Source: Diphasiastrum complanatum (Eukaryota > Streptophyta > Lycopodiopsida > Lycopodiales > Lycopodiaceae). Taken from it: DNA of 64,000 nt. Within the stretch, counting starts at the first letter, position 1. Every line of letters begins with the position of its first letter. Below the pieces are notes generated by a model. The model searched no databases and had not been told where the DNA came from. It saw only the letters and a program-made list of their open reading frames with translations. The position numbers were made by a program, and so were the translations under genes. This document shows, piece after piece, positions 1-13,172 of this stretch. Location of the stretch: positions 17,924,060 through 17,988,059 of the forward strand of contig CM055102.1 of NCBI GenBank assembly GCA_029204225.1, read 5' to 3'.

Positions 1-2
1 GA

Positions 3-2066
<2,064 letters not shown>

Positions 2067-2376
2067 ACATTGACCTAGTCTAGAGTAATCGTTAAATCAA
2101 CAAGACAAATAATCCTATCATCAGGGCCAGCCACGTCACAAGTGGCTCTATTAGTATCATTGGTGCAAGTTAATAGCTTTTCTCATACAACATATGATAG
2201 TCTGAATGAAGAGATTAGGAGAAGGAAGAGATTCTCCATAACCAAGAATTATAGCATCAAGAAACCAACCTGAGGACTGAAACATTAAAACCTAAGTTAG
2301 CCATAAAACTGGAATAAGGTAAAATTAAGGTACTACCTCAGCCAAAATGTAGTCGAGTATACATCTAAAAAGATGT

Positions 2377-2396
2377 AGAGAGAGAGAGAGAGAGAG
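2377..2396. repeat. Short (GA)n microsatellite
   Basis: About 10 GA units in otherwise unassigned AT-rich DNA (2070-2620), in which I see no gene. Confidence 0.9.
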
Positions 2397-2617
2397 TAAA
2401 ACATTTCACATAGTCCCCCTTGACAAAGCAAGACCAAACTTTTTGAACCCTTTGTTTTATAGCATAATAGGTTATAAAAAAAAATTATGTTCAATCAAAG
2501 AAGGTGGAAACTCTTCCAATTTGGCATTTGAATGACCTTGTGTCTCCTTCTCCTCCATCTCTCTCATGTTTATTGTATGTTTTCATTATTTGGATTTGTT
2601 ATTTGTTGGATTTGAAT

Positions 2618-2784
<167 letters not shown>

Positions 2785-2895
2785 GCAAATAGACAAACAA
2801 AGAAGGAAGCTTGATCATGGAGAATTAGGGTTAATGGATGTTAGGGTTAGATTGTTATCATAGCATGCATAACACTTTGGATTTAAGCTTTGCTC

Positions 2896-3114
2896 TCATG
2901 GGATCAAACTATCGCGTGACTTGAAAGAAGAATCATCTTCACATCTTGTTTGTGAAATGTAAATGTGTTCTTCAATAGTTTCATTTAGATGTGTAGTTTG
3001 TACATCCATTGGATGAACTTCAAGATCATTTGTAGTTGCATATAATAGAAGAGTTCGAATCGATGTGTGTTTTATAATAAATGTCAAGATCCGACATTGG
3101 TAAATATATGTCAA
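2896..3114 (-). pseudogene. Ty1/copia reverse transcriptase fragment
   Basis: The minus-strand translation contains a copia RT palm segment: KHTSIRTLLLYATTNDLEVH followed by MDVQTTHLNETIEEHIYIS. This matches the conserved order T-x-R-x-L-L ... MDV-x-T-x-FLNG-x-LEEEIYM of plant copia RT, with FLNG changed to HLNE. Only about 60 residues remain. It is separate from the complete element at 4729-10679. Confidence 0.75.
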
Positions 3115-3480
3115 ATTTTGACAGATCCTAAAACTCTAAAAAATCCATCGGAGGGGTGTCAAAAAATTTCAACACATTTGAAAGATGTCTTTGTTTGTCA
3201 AAAATTCATAGTGGGTGTCAAATTCCAACAGGGGTAAAAATATGTCAAAGTTTGACATGCTAGAGATTTTGCATTTTTTTTCTACATCGGATTCCACATG
3301 GATGTCAGTATTCAACATCCATTAAAGTCCGGCAAAAATTTTGAAAATTAATTTGATGCCATGTCGATCGTCAAATATCAGTATTTGTCAGATTTCAATT
3401 TGTCGGAATCCAATCGAACCTTTCCGACACAATTTTCAACATCATTTTTGAAAAAGCATCTAACATCTTGAAAGTTGACG
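3115..3480. other. AT-rich stretch with many TGTCAAA/TTTGACA motifs
   Basis: No gene is visible. Short inverted pairs such as TGTCAAA-ttt-GACA (about 3108 and 3243) and TGTC(G/A)GA-type words recur, which resembles subterminal repeats of a DNA transposon. No terminal inverted repeats or target duplication were found to prove this. Confidence 0.3.
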
Positions 3481-3684
3481 CAAATTTCTTTCACAATTTT
3501 TTGTCGCAATATATATTTAAGAACACCATTTTTTGTAGTTGTGATAGATTGCCTTATAATGCCATTGATGGCAAAATATCATATGGGTTCTTTTTTAGAG
3601 AAAGCCAAATGTAAGTCATTTGAGAATTTTTTTATCCATTTGATGATCCCTTGGATGTTAGAACAAGGAAGATCATGATTCAAT

Positions 3685-4330
3685 AAATGGAATATTTATT
3701 GGATATTGCTCATCAAGTAAAGTCTACAGAGTTTATGTACTTTCTACAATTAGTAGAGATGTGATATCTCATGAAGGGAAGACCTTCAAGCTTGATTGTG
3801 AATGCTCAAAGCATCTTTAAATCCACATCATGTTCAAGGTATTGATGGAGATGGGCCAAGGCTTGAAGAAGTGGAAACTCAAGATCTCATGTCTCCAAGG
3901 AGGTCTTCAAGAAGCAAATCTGGTGGTAGACTCCCTCATCCACTTTTTACTTCTTTTAATGAACCTTCAAGTGTAAAAGGAGCATTAGATTCTAAAGATT
4001 GGCATGTAGCAATGGTTGTGGAATTCAATGCATTGATTGAAAATCACACATAGATCTTCCACCTAATAAAAAGGCTATTGGTTTGAGATGGGTCTTTAGA
4101 ACCAAATACAACCAAGATGGATCAATCCATAAGTTCAGGGCTCGAATATGTGCAAAAGGATATGCTCAAATCAAAGATTTGGATTATGAAGAGACTTTTG
4201 CACTAAAACTACTTTTCAGGGTGTATCAACAAATAGATAGACCTCTCCATGTTTTTGGAAGTATGAGAAATATTGATCAAGGAGCAAGTCACAGATTACT
4301 TATTTTAAGTACAAATAATATTAAGTAGAA
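3685..4330 (+). pseudogene. Ty1/copia integrase-tail to RT N-terminus relic
   Basis: The translation gives the integrase C-terminal signature (GIFIGY... STISRDVISHEG near 3690-3780), then the linker (RRSSRSKSGGRLPHPLFTS; WHVAMVVEFNALIENHT with a stop at 4051), then the RT start (LRWVFRTKYNQDGSIHKFRA, AKGYAQ, LDYEETFA) to about 4210. Two or more frame changes are needed. RT stops being recognisable after FAL, and the catalytic YVDD region is absent. Confidence 0.75.
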
Positions 4331-4723
4331 GGGACTCAATTTTTAAAACTTTATTGAGTGTTCATGGAAAAGCATTTAAACTAGCAAATGGTGGTGAGTC
4401 CCTTTTAGGCTTACCAAGTGCTATTTAGAAGCACAACTATTTGAGAGAAGCATTCTTTAAATAATATTACTTTTTTGTTGTAAAGGAATGGAGGGTGAAA
4501 AGGGATCTACTAGCTCATTCTTGACTTTGATTTTGGGATGTTCAATATAGGAGTCTTTCCCTTTTGGAAGGGATGATATAGAAATGTCAATCGACTTCAA
4601 AAGATGTGTTACTTGGGAACAAACATAAGTGATATTTGTGCTCATGGAGCTCTCTAGATGATGCTAGAACCAACCAGGGATACATCCTACTTACTACCAA
4701 TATATATCCTTTTAAGTACTGCT
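4331..4723. other. No gene recognised
   Basis: Unassigned DNA between the copia relic and the target duplication of the complete copia element. No ORF with family resemblance was seen. Confidence 0.4.
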
Positions 4724-4728
4724 TGCAG
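4724..4728. repeat. Target-site duplication TGCAG (left copy)
   Basis: Identical to 10680-10684, immediately outside the two LTRs of the copia element. Confidence 0.9.
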
Positions 4729-5419
4729 TGTGAAAAGTACAGTACTAAGGACCATAAATGGATCTTTGAATGATCCACAAGGTGATTGTATGCTTGTTAA
4801 ACAATCTATCAGAAACTAGTCATCAGAAAACAAGATCTAGTTTAGCAGCTTGATAGGAAACAAGTAGAGACAATCAAAGCATTGATCAATTAGTATAATC
4901 CAACTCCACACGTGTGGAAATAAGGCTATAGTACGGCCTGTAGACAGTGTTTACAAAGTGCCAAAGCTGGGTTTCATTGGAAAAATAGAGTAATCACCAT
5001 ACAATGAGAAAAAACTCGAGTTTCTCCTTGAGGCTCCAAAAAGTTTCTATCTTCTCACTATGGAGAATGGGAATGCATAGTAAAATACACTTCCTTTGCA
5101 AAGTTAGGTGAAAATCCAGCATGTAATAAGGAAGAAGACTCCACTTTCTTGCCCTAATGTGAAAACCCTAGCCTAGATCCAAGAGCCATGCTTGGTAGGT
5201 GCATGGTAGGTACAAATCTCATCATAAATCATGGTCTAGATCCTACAAAGTAGGAATCACTACCAAATAGACACAACCACTCCTCTTGACTCGTGGTAAC
5301 CTACTTTAGGTGTGTATGTACAAGTGGCACTTTGGCCATTGAAGTAACCAACAAACAATATTGACAAAATGTACAATATTCTACATGGCTAGATTTGCCA
5401 AAGTAGGCAATTTTTCAGA
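4729..5419 (-). repeat. Left (3') LTR of the copia element
   Basis: A 691-bp direct repeat of 9990-10679. The inner end reads TTTTTCAGA instead of TTTTTCACA, a point change in the terminal CA motif. On the minus strand it is preceded by a purine-rich tract. Confidence 0.95.
4906..4917. promoter_or_regulatory. CCACACGTGTGG palindrome in the LTR (G-box-like)
   Basis: A perfect 12-bp palindrome with a CACGTG core, the kind of site bound by plant bZIP and bHLH factors. It is conserved in the right LTR at 10166-10177, and a related ACACGTGTG occurs in the leader near 9819. A role in LTR transcription is inference. Confidence 0.4.
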
Positions 5420-5938
5420 CTCCTCCTCAAATCTAGCCTTGGAGATCACAATGCTTTTATCAATAGCTCCAATTGAAGATCTAAGCTTGACAAATGAATC
5501 TTTAGGTAAAGGTTTAGTAAACAAATCAGCCAAGCAACTTGATGATGGCATGTGTTGGAGCTTGATCTCTTTAGCTTGCACTTTTTCCCTCACGAAATAA
5601 TGAGCAATTTCGATGTGTTTGCTCCTTGCATGGAATGTAGGATTAGTTGCAAGTGATTGGGCTGATTGGTTGTCACAGTAGATGATAGGGATCTCCTCCT
5701 CCATGACATGAAGCTCCACCAATAGCCTTTTGAGCCACAAGACCTCCTTGCATGTTGATGTCAAGGCCTTGTATTCGGATTCTGTGGAAGATAGGGAGAT
5801 GGTATCTTGCTTTTTGGAAAGCCATGATACTACTCCATCACATAGAAAGGTGGCAAAGGCACTTGTTGATCTTCTATCCACTTTGTCACCTGCAAAATCC
5901 GAGTCACTATAGGCTCTTAAGCCAAGATTAGTTCCCAA
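5381..5938 (-). pseudogene. Copia RNase H domain
   Basis: 185 codons read into the 3' LTR. The copia RNase H signature is clear: YSDSDFAGDKVDRRSTSAFA (first acidic residue), SLSSTESEYKAL (Glu), IIYCDNQSAQSLATNP (Asp), and HARSKHIEIAHYFVREKV near the end. This domain should be fused to the RT at 5928-7316, but a frame change lies at the 10-bp overlap of the two frames, so it is a broken gag-pol segment, not a gene with its own start. Confidence 0.9.
5418..5432 (-). other. Polypurine tract of the copia element
   Basis: On the minus strand TTTGAGGAGGAGTC directly precedes the 3' LTR. A purine-rich run at this place is where plus-strand DNA synthesis starts in LTR elements. It lies inside the RNase H reading frame. 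Confidence 0.6.
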
Positions 5939-7316
5939 AATTCTTAGTGAATGAAATGTATCTAAGAACTCTTTTGGCCATCTTCCAATGTGAAACTAGA
6001 GAACTTTGCATGAATTGGCTTAACTTTCCAGCACTATAATTAAGATCAGGTCTAGTTATAGTTGAATAGATCAAGGAGCCAATAAGCCTTCTATATAATG
6101 TGAGGTCCTCAAAGGATGCTTCATCACAACCAATAGATGCTTTTACATGTTGCTCCATTGGTGTCTCAATGCCTTTACAATTCTTCATTCCAAATCTATC
6201 TAGGATGGATGTAGCATATTTAGATTGACAAATGAAGCTAAAATCACATCTTCTAATAACCTCTATTCCAATAATGAAGCTCAATAGGCCGAGATCTACC
6301 ATCTTAAACTCTTTTGCTAAAGCAATTTTTACATCTCTAATTCCATCTAGATCATTACCACTCAAGATAATGTCATCTACATACAAAACAAGAATAATGA
6401 TCATGCCATCATGAAAACTTATATACAATGATGGACCATAGGCACTCATTACAAAATTGATGGAAATGAGAAAAGAGTTTAGCCTAGAGTACCATGCTCT
6501 AGGTGCTTGCTTGAGCCCATAAAGGCTCTTCTTCAAAAAACACACCTTTCCTTCATGCTTTGCCTTGATGAAGCCCTCGGGTTGCCTCATGTAGATCTCT
6601 TCCTCCAAATAACCATTGAGGAATGCATTTGTGAAGTCAAGTTGGAATAGCTCCCAATTGAAGATTGTAGCAAGACTAATGATCAACCTGATAGTAACAA
6701 GCTTAGCCACAGGAGCAAAAGTCTCATCATAGTCAATGCCTTTGGTTTGTAAAAAACCTTTGGCAACAAGCCTAGCTTTATGCTTGCTTATTGATCCATC
6801 TTGATTATACTTCAATCTAAACACCCACTTGCAATCAAGAGGTTTCTTCCCTTGAGGAAGATCCACAAGATCCCAAGTATGATTTTCAATAAGAGCATCA
6901 TACTCTACTTGCATAGCATCCATCCAACTTTTAGACTTACAAGCATCTTCATAGCATGTTGGCTCATCTAACATTGAAGTAAGAAAGGTGTAAGATGTGA
7001 AAGATGATGAGCCTTCCCTTTGATCACCTTGACCATCATAGGTGAGCCTCAATGGCTCGGATCTTGCCCTTGTAGATCTTCTTGGAGTTCTTGGAGTTCT
7101 TGGAGTTCTTGCATCTTGAGGTGGATCCTCAAGTTCTTCTTCACTTGGAAGCTCCTCCTCCATCCTAGCATGATCCTTGGCATCAAGATGACTAATAGCA
7201 TTATCATCCAAATCACAAGCATGTCCTTCATCAAAAATAACATCCCTACTCACTATCACCTTGCTAGTGATGGGATTGAAGACTCTATAACCTTTGCTAT
7301 TCTCACCATATCCCAC
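5928..7316 (-). pseudogene. Copia reverse transcriptase (integrase tail to RT)
   Basis: 462 codons. The start holds the integrase tail (GYGENSKGYRVFNP, IVSRDVIFDEG) and an acidic linker, followed by RT: DCKWVFRLKYNQDGSISKHK, ARLVAKGFLQTKGIDYDETF, QLDFTNAFLNGYLEEEIYM, SLYGLKQAPRAWYSRL and the catalytic LYVDDIILSGND. The RT core looks complete. It is joined by frame changes to the integrase frame upstream (about 7316-7350) and to the RNase H frame downstream (about 5930). The change of the usual Asp to Gly in AYGPSLY, just before YVDD, is noted. Confidence 0.92.
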
Positions 7317-8430
7317 AAAGATGCCTTTGATGATGTTGCATCATCCTTCCTTCTCTTATCCAAGGATTGGTGTACATAGCAAGTGGATCCAAAAACTTTG
7401 AGATCTTTGAGATTGGGCTTCTCTCCAAATAGAGCTTCAAATGGTGTGATTCCTCCAATGGCTTGGTTTGGCAATCTATTGCACAAATGGTTAGCACAAG
7501 TTATTGCTTCACCCCAAAATGGTTTGGATAGAGAAGCATCTAGCCTTAAGGCCTTAGCACACTCACAAAGAGATGTATTTCTTCTCTCACTCACTCCATT
7601 TTGTTGAGGGGTGTATGGACATGACAACTCCCTCTTTATGCCATTAGAACTACAAAAGTCAATCAACTTATTGGAGATATATTCACCTCCATTACCGCTC
7701 CTTAATACCTTAATCTTGGTACTAAGTTGATTTTCTACCAAAGTCTTGAACTTTACAAAAGAATCAAACACCATTGATTTGCTAGACAAGAGGTACATCC
7801 AACAAAATCTAGAATAGTCATCAATGAAGATTACATAGTACTTGGCACCACAATTAGACTCATGTGAAAAACTATGAACATCCGAATGGATGAGTTCAAG
7901 AGGAGAGTTTGATCTTGATGTAGATCTTGAGAAGGGTAGTTTGTGAGCCTTTGAGAGGCTGCATGCTTCACATCTCTCCCCACACTTTGACAAATGCTTG
8001 GGGAGTCCAACTGCAAGCTCCTTTGTAGCCATAGATTCCATGGCTTTGTAGTTGGGGTGGCCCAACCTTTTGTGCCACAGTTCCACCTTTGATAGCTCCA
8101 CCTTTGCCAAGTTAACACTCTCCACTGCAATATTAGCATCAAGCTTAAACAATATACCTTGCTTAAAGCCTTTGGCTATACATTCATCATTTCTAAGGAT
8201 GGAACAAGCTCCGTGCTTAAATTGTACATCTAGGCCATTATCCATTAACTGGCCAACTCTAAGCAAATTCTTGGTTAACTTAGAAACATAAAGAACATTA
8301 TCTAGATTCATCCTTTTGTACTTATCTTACATTCTTGACTACTTGCAGTATAGATTGATCTATGTAAGTCATTGTAATAAAGTAAGGTGGAGAATATGTC
8401 CTTTTGATATGTCATGTGGGAACTTGCCCC
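7256..8430 (-). pseudogene. Copia protease and integrase
   Basis: The aspartic protease motif IDSGASSHMTYQ is read from about 8432 to 8395, in a frame different from that of gag. From 8311 the frame gives the pre-integrase zinc region (LWHKRLGHPNYKAM ... CEACSLSKAHKLPFSRS, an HHCC arrangement) and the integrase core (LELIHSDVHSF, VIFIDDYSRF, QQNGVSERRNTSLCECAKAL). The expected RSDNGGEY reads RSGNGGEY, so the second catalytic Asp of D,D(35)E is Gly. The core otherwise looks full length. Frame changes separate it from gag and from RT. Confidence 0.92.
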
Positions 8431-8434
8431 ACTA

Positions 8435-9351
8435 TCAATCATTGGTGTTGCTCTTGGATGATGGTAGTTTGTTGGAAACCATCAAGGATGACTCTTCATC
8501 CTCCTCTTCCTCCTGATGTGCAATGTTGCTTTGTTTGCTCTCTTGTGCCTTCTTCTTCTTGAGACATTCTGATGCAAAATGTCCTTTCTTTCCACAGAAA
8601 AAAAATTTGTACTTGGACTTGTCTTTGATCTTGCCCTTTGAGCTTGAAGCCTCATCCTCCTCCTTGGTCTCCTTGAAGTGCTTCTTCTTGCCATTGGTCT
8701 TCTTCTTGCTTTTGAATGAGAAATTAGCTTTCTCATCATCATCCTGCAGAGAAATAGCATTCATTCTTGCATTGGTATGCAACATCCTACACTCTTCAGC
8801 TACTAATACACTGTGTAGCTTTTCTATAGTAGGCAAAGTGTCTTGGATTGCAAAGCTTTGGACCAAATTTGTAAAGCCACTCCCTAGACCATTTAGGACA
8901 ATCTGAACAAGCTCACTATCTTGAATCTTCTCTCCAATGGAAGCTAACTCCCTATTAAGAGACTTGATTCTTAGCACATAATCTTGTGCACTCTCATCAC
9001 TCCTCTTCATGCTTTGTAGAATCTGATTCCTAAGCATGAGAACCCTCGAAGTGTTACTAGACTCATAGATAGATTTTAAAGATTCCCAAGCCTCTTTAGC
9101 ACTCTTACATGATGATACTTCCCTTAAAAGATCATTGCTTACATTCTCTTAATACAGTGAAGTGTAAGCCTAGACCTCTTCTTGTATCTCATTAATTCCT
9201 GTGCACCTAGAGGTTCATCTTCATCATCTATTAGAAACTCATAAAGATCCTGGAGCACCATTAGTGACTCCATCCTCACTTTCCAAATAGCATAATTGGT
9301 AGAATTTAACCTCTCACTAGCTTCTAGAAGGTAGGCTCCCACTGATCCCAT
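8435..9351 (-). pseudogene. Copia gag (UBN2-type) with frameshift
   Basis: The ATG at 9351 begins GSVGAYLLEASERLNSTNYA and IWKVRMESLMVLQDLYEFL, the usual plant copia gag start. A one-base deletion near 9150 breaks the frame, and gag resumes at about 9120 and runs to 8435 (MLRNQILQSMKRSDESAQDY, ELVQIVLNGLGSGFTNLVQS). The C-terminal zinc knuckle reads FFFCGKKGHFASEC: the first Cys of CX2CX4HX4C has become Phe. The frame ends exactly where the protease motif begins in another frame. Confidence 0.9.
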
Positions 9352-9975
9352 CTTACTAGCAAGATTCTACACACAAGATATAGATTCGTTTGTACCTGAC
9401 ACTCACAAAGGTTTCTAACTTGCAATGTTTCACTCAAATGTTGACTTCTAATCCAACAAATGGATTTGTAATCACAATTCTATCACTCCCTCACAAGCTG
9501 GAATGAAGATAAGATGAGATGAAAACTACACTCAAGCAAATCTTGCCAATCTTGGCTATTCTTGGACAAAAAACTGACTCTCTCTCTCTCTCTCTCATTC
9601 ACTTTGATGTACTTTCAAGACCTGGTTTCCACTTTAAGAAGGTCTGAAATCAGCCTAGATTAATTAGTTTTCATGAAACAAATTCAAAACTAATCAACGG
9701 CAAGTGATCTTGGTAGCTTATCCTAGGATTTGCACCAAAAATTACATCAAACTGACACCAGATGAATTTTCTATGATCCAATGAATATGGGTTATTAAGT
9801 GCTGGTTCAGAGATGCCCACACGTGTGAACAGTACGGATTTTGATCCTGAAAAAGTTTGGGATCAAATCCCCTCACCAAAACCTGGATACCAGCTCGCCC
9901 TTCCAATACTAGCTTTTTGCACCAAAACCTGCTAAAACTGGATTAGATTCAGACACAGATCAATGGCCTTGTACT
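9352..9975 (-). other. Untranslated leader of the copia element
   Basis: About 620 bp between the primer-binding site and the gag ATG, with a short (CT)n at 9581-9597 and no ORF. This length is normal for a packaging/leader region. Confidence 0.7.
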
Positions 9976-9989
9976 TGGCTCTGATACCA
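9976..9989 (-). other. Primer-binding site for initiator tRNA-Met
   Basis: The minus strand reads TGGTATCAGAGCCA directly next to the right LTR. This is the classical plant copia site complementary to the 3' end of tRNA-iMet, and it fixes the orientation. Confidence 0.95.
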
Positions 9990-10679
9990 TGTGAAAAGTA
10001 CAGTACTAAGGACCATAAATGGATCTTTGAATGATCCACAAGGTGATTGTATGCTTGTTAAACAATCTATCAGAAACTAGTCATCAGAAAACAAGATCTA
10101 GTTTAGCAGCTTGATAGGAAACAAGTAGAGACAATCAAAACATTGATCAATTAGTATAATCCACTCCACACGTGTGGAAATAAGGCTGTAGTACGGCCTG
10201 TAGACAGTGTTTACAAAGTGCCAAAGCTGGGTTTCATTGGAAAAATAGAGTAATCACCATACAATGAGAGGAAACTCGAGTTTCTCCTTGAGGCTCCAAA
10301 AAGTTTCTATTTTCTCACTATGGAGAATGGGAATGCATAGTAAAACACACTTCCTTTGCAAAGTTAGGTGAAAATCCAACATGTAATAAGAAAGTAGACT
10401 CCACTTTCTTGCCCTAATGTGAAAACCCTAGCCTAGATCCAAGAGCCATGCTTGGTAGGTGCATGGTAGGTACAAATCTCATCATAAATCATGGTCTAGA
10501 TCCTACAAAGTAGGAATCACTACCAAATAGACACAACCACTCCTCTTGACTCGTGGTAACCTACTTTAGGTGTGTATGTACAAGTGGCACTTTGGCCATT
10601 GAAGTAACCAACAAACAATATTGACAAAATGTACAATATTCTACATGGCTAGATTTGCCAATGTAGGTAATTTTTCACA
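9990..10679 (-). repeat. Right (5') LTR of the copia element
   Basis: 690 bp, paired with 4729-5419, with intact TG...CA termini. The CCACACGTGTGG palindrome is at 10166-10177. Confidence 0.95.
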
Positions 10680-11322
10680 TGCAGGGCTTAAGCCCTACAA
10701 GCAATAGTTAAGCATAGACAAGATATATGCCGCGAAGAGGTAGAGCACAAGCAATACTTGTTAGAATAGAAGGAATACAATGAGCTACCTAATGACTGAA
10801 TGATAACCATATAGTATCTAGAGGCCCTTGGTGGAATCTTCTAGTGATTAAAGACAATTAGGGTACTTAGGTCCCACACAGATATGCCCTTAATGGTAAC
10901 TGGCCCAGTACCTAAAGGTACCCTAAGTAGAACAACCACTAATTAGGGTTAGGGGGAGAACGAATTGATTGGATCTCTTGGATCATTTGCCCAATTTCAC
11001 ATGAGAGCTTGCCAAGCTGTGACCATTTGATTTGCATTGATATGTAATTGAATTGAATCCACAATGCAATGTAAGCCCATCTACATTCAAGCATTCCTCA
11101 TGCTAGATCTCGAGCTACTCCTATATGGAAGTGCTCTCTTATTGTACATACAAGTGTTTGTGAAGCAATCTATGTGATACAGATTGTTTTTCCTCATATT
11201 CTCTCTCTACTTGAGGGCTCACTCACATACATAATTTTGATATCGTAGTGATCTTTTCTTCTATTCTAATTAATATTGAATTTCTATAAAATGATATATG
11301 GATTTGTTGTAAATTTCATACA
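10680..11322. other. Target duplication, then unassigned DNA
   Basis: TGCAG at 10680-10684 is the right copy of the target duplication. The next about 75 bp (AAGCCCTACAAGCAATAG ... GCGAAGAG ... CACAAGCAATAC) loosely resemble part of the chromovirus LTR at 24649-25110, perhaps an old LTR scrap. No gene is seen in the remainder. Confidence 0.4.
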
Positions 11323-11423
11323 AATACATGTGCATGTACATGTGCATGTGTATGTGTATGTGTATGTGTGCATGCACATGCGCACGCAGCGCGCACGCAC
11401 ACACGCACACACACACACACACA

Positions 11424-11508
<85 letters not shown>
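11323..11508. repeat. Compound alternating purine-pyrimidine microsatellite
   Basis: TGCATGTACATG-type steps, then (TGTATG)n, a CGCGCACG-rich core, (CA)n, (CT)n at 11423-11443 and (GT)n to 11508. Apart from the CT block the whole run alternates purine and pyrimidine. The CA and GT arms are complementary and could pair. Confidence 0.95.
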
Positions 11509-12395
11509 GTTTTCTTGATGAACACCATATAATTTTGAAAAATCTAAAAATGATTTCAAAAGGCATAGGTTTATAAGGTACAAAAGAGAAAATGATGCAT
11601 GTGACATCAATAACTCACAAAATAAAGATTGAATAACATGGACTTGTTTTATTTAACTTGACTAAGATTACCAAGCGATCCATTCTTTTGATTTGAAAAC
11701 ATATGAATGTTCCAATAAAAACAATACGTTTTTTTCATCCTTGCCATTGCAACAACTTGCACATCTCATAATTCACAAGTGGTTGATTCATGAAAAAAAA
11801 AATCAAACTAGACCCTATAGAGCCATTCTAACTTGGTTGAGATGGAAGAAATGCATGATATAATTTGTATAGAAGTCCTCCAAAACAACAACCGAGGACA
11901 ATACCTTGTCAAGAAATTCTGACACTAGGAGACAACATCAGAATTTTAGACACTACATACACGACTACAATGTCTTAGCACTCACTTCTCACTAATGGAC
12001 TATTACACTTTTCAGAAATTTATATTGACGAATATCAATAATTTACAATAATCGATGGCTCAAATCATCATGTTCTAATGAAGGCAATTGCGTAAATAAG
12101 ACCATGAGAAATTTGTCTCTTGAAGGTATCCCACTTTACCTGGGAAAACAAAACGAAAGGTTTTTTTAGTAAGAGAGCTTCTTCAAAACATAAACCACAT
12201 GAGATACATCAAAGGCAAATTCTCACTAAAACACCTAAGTTTTTTTCTCAAAAACATTAACCATGGATTAAGAACTTTTAACAAAAGTACAACATAAAGG
12301 AGAACTTGTTGAAAGTGAGCAAAATCCATCAACCTCTTTAAAAAGAAGCGAGGAGATGATAAAATCACTCGACACAAATTCCCTACTATTTCCAT
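11509..12395. other. No confident gene; possible LINE continuation
   Basis: AT-rich. An open minus frame at 12395-12183 directly follows the LINE fragment and may be its decayed continuation, but no motif supports it. Confidence 0.3.
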
Positions 12396-12728
12396 CTAAG
12401 TGAAAGCTTTGAGAGATTGCCAAAAACTACTAACATGAGAGTCCTCGAAAACAATATCATTTAGCAACAAATTTAAGTGGCAAAAACTTTCAAACTTGAC
12501 ATGAAATTTCGCAATGAAAATATTTGCTACACAATTCCAAAGAGGCAAGTAATAGAAGAAGAAAAGGTGATTTGCATAATCATCTAGAGCTTTGCATTTA
12601 GAACAGACATGAGAGGAGTTGTCTCTATATTCGGAACGGACAAATAAATATTGTTGGATGATTCTAAGAGCAAAGATTTTCACTTTGGCAGGCTTGATAA
12701 TACAAGTGTGAGGAAAATAGCTTATCAC
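12396..12728 (-). pseudogene. LINE (non-LTR) zf-RVT fragment
   Basis: 110 codons resemble the zinc-binding region found after the RT of plant LINEs: PAKVKIFALRIIQQYLFVRS, then HVCSKCKALDDYANHLFFFY and LPLWNCVANIF. The family pattern is K-IF-x-WR-x-L ... C-x2-C ... E-x2-x-HLFF-x-C ... W. The expected Trp and final Cys are replaced (FAL, FFY). No RT or endonuclease remains next to it. Confidence 0.6.
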
Positions 12729-13170
12729 CAGGGAGGAGGATCATGTGTGTTCCACTTGGAAAAAGCGAAGTCTTTTTCATGAAAACTAAAATAGAAAAGT
12801 ATAAGATTTTACCTAATTTATCACAAGCTTTAAAAAACCACTTGGAGCTACAAATATCAAGAGGGGAAGTGGTAAGCTTTCCTTGGTCACAATGGGAGAA
12901 GGCGTAGAGAGGAAATTAGCTCCAAAAGCAGAGAACCAAAGATCTAAGAGAGTTGAGACTATTAGAGTAGACAATCTTACTTGCATAAAATCCGATACCC
13001 ATCATAATATACTAATGACATGCTATCCAATGGAAAATCACAAAACACCCATGTCTTGTACTCCATCAAAGCATCATAGTTAAACTATGATAAAGTTGTT
13101 TTATCAACAAAAGATGAATAAGGCACATCATGTCAACTAACAACATCTATGAAAGATTCAAAGATAGTAT
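12729..13170. other. No gene recognised
   Basis: Unassigned DNA between the LINE and copia fragments. Confidence 0.4.
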
Positions 13171-13172
13171 AA

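Larger units (their letters stand above)
4729..10679 (-). mobile_element. Complete Ty1/copia LTR retrotransposon, minus orientation
   Basis: The two LTRs (4729-5419 and 9990-10679) are flanked by a perfect 5-bp target duplication TGCAG (4724-4728 and 10680-10684). LTR ends are TGTGAAAA...TTTTCACA. The primer-binding site (9976-9989) lies directly inside the right LTR, so the element reads right to left: gag, protease, integrase, RT, RNase H, which is the copia order. By eye the LTRs differ at about 12 substitutions and one indel over 690 bp (about 1.8%), so insertion is recent. The coding region nevertheless carries several frameshifts and an altered integrase catalytic residue, so this copy is not autonomous as it stands. 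Assembly indels are an alternative cause of some breaks. Confidence 0.95.

Noticed and set aside
9976-9989. tRNA gene suggested by tRNA-Met-like sequence (also 28977, 37171, 51673)
   Set aside because: Only the 12-14 bases complementary to the tRNA 3' end are present, next to LTR ends; these are primer-binding sites.
10685-10760. Solo LTR related to the chromovirus
   Set aside because: Only about 75 bases of loose similarity; no ends or duplication could be defined.
11270-11610. ORFs rich in Thr-His or Val-Cys
   Set aside because: Translations of the CA/GT/CT compound microsatellite.
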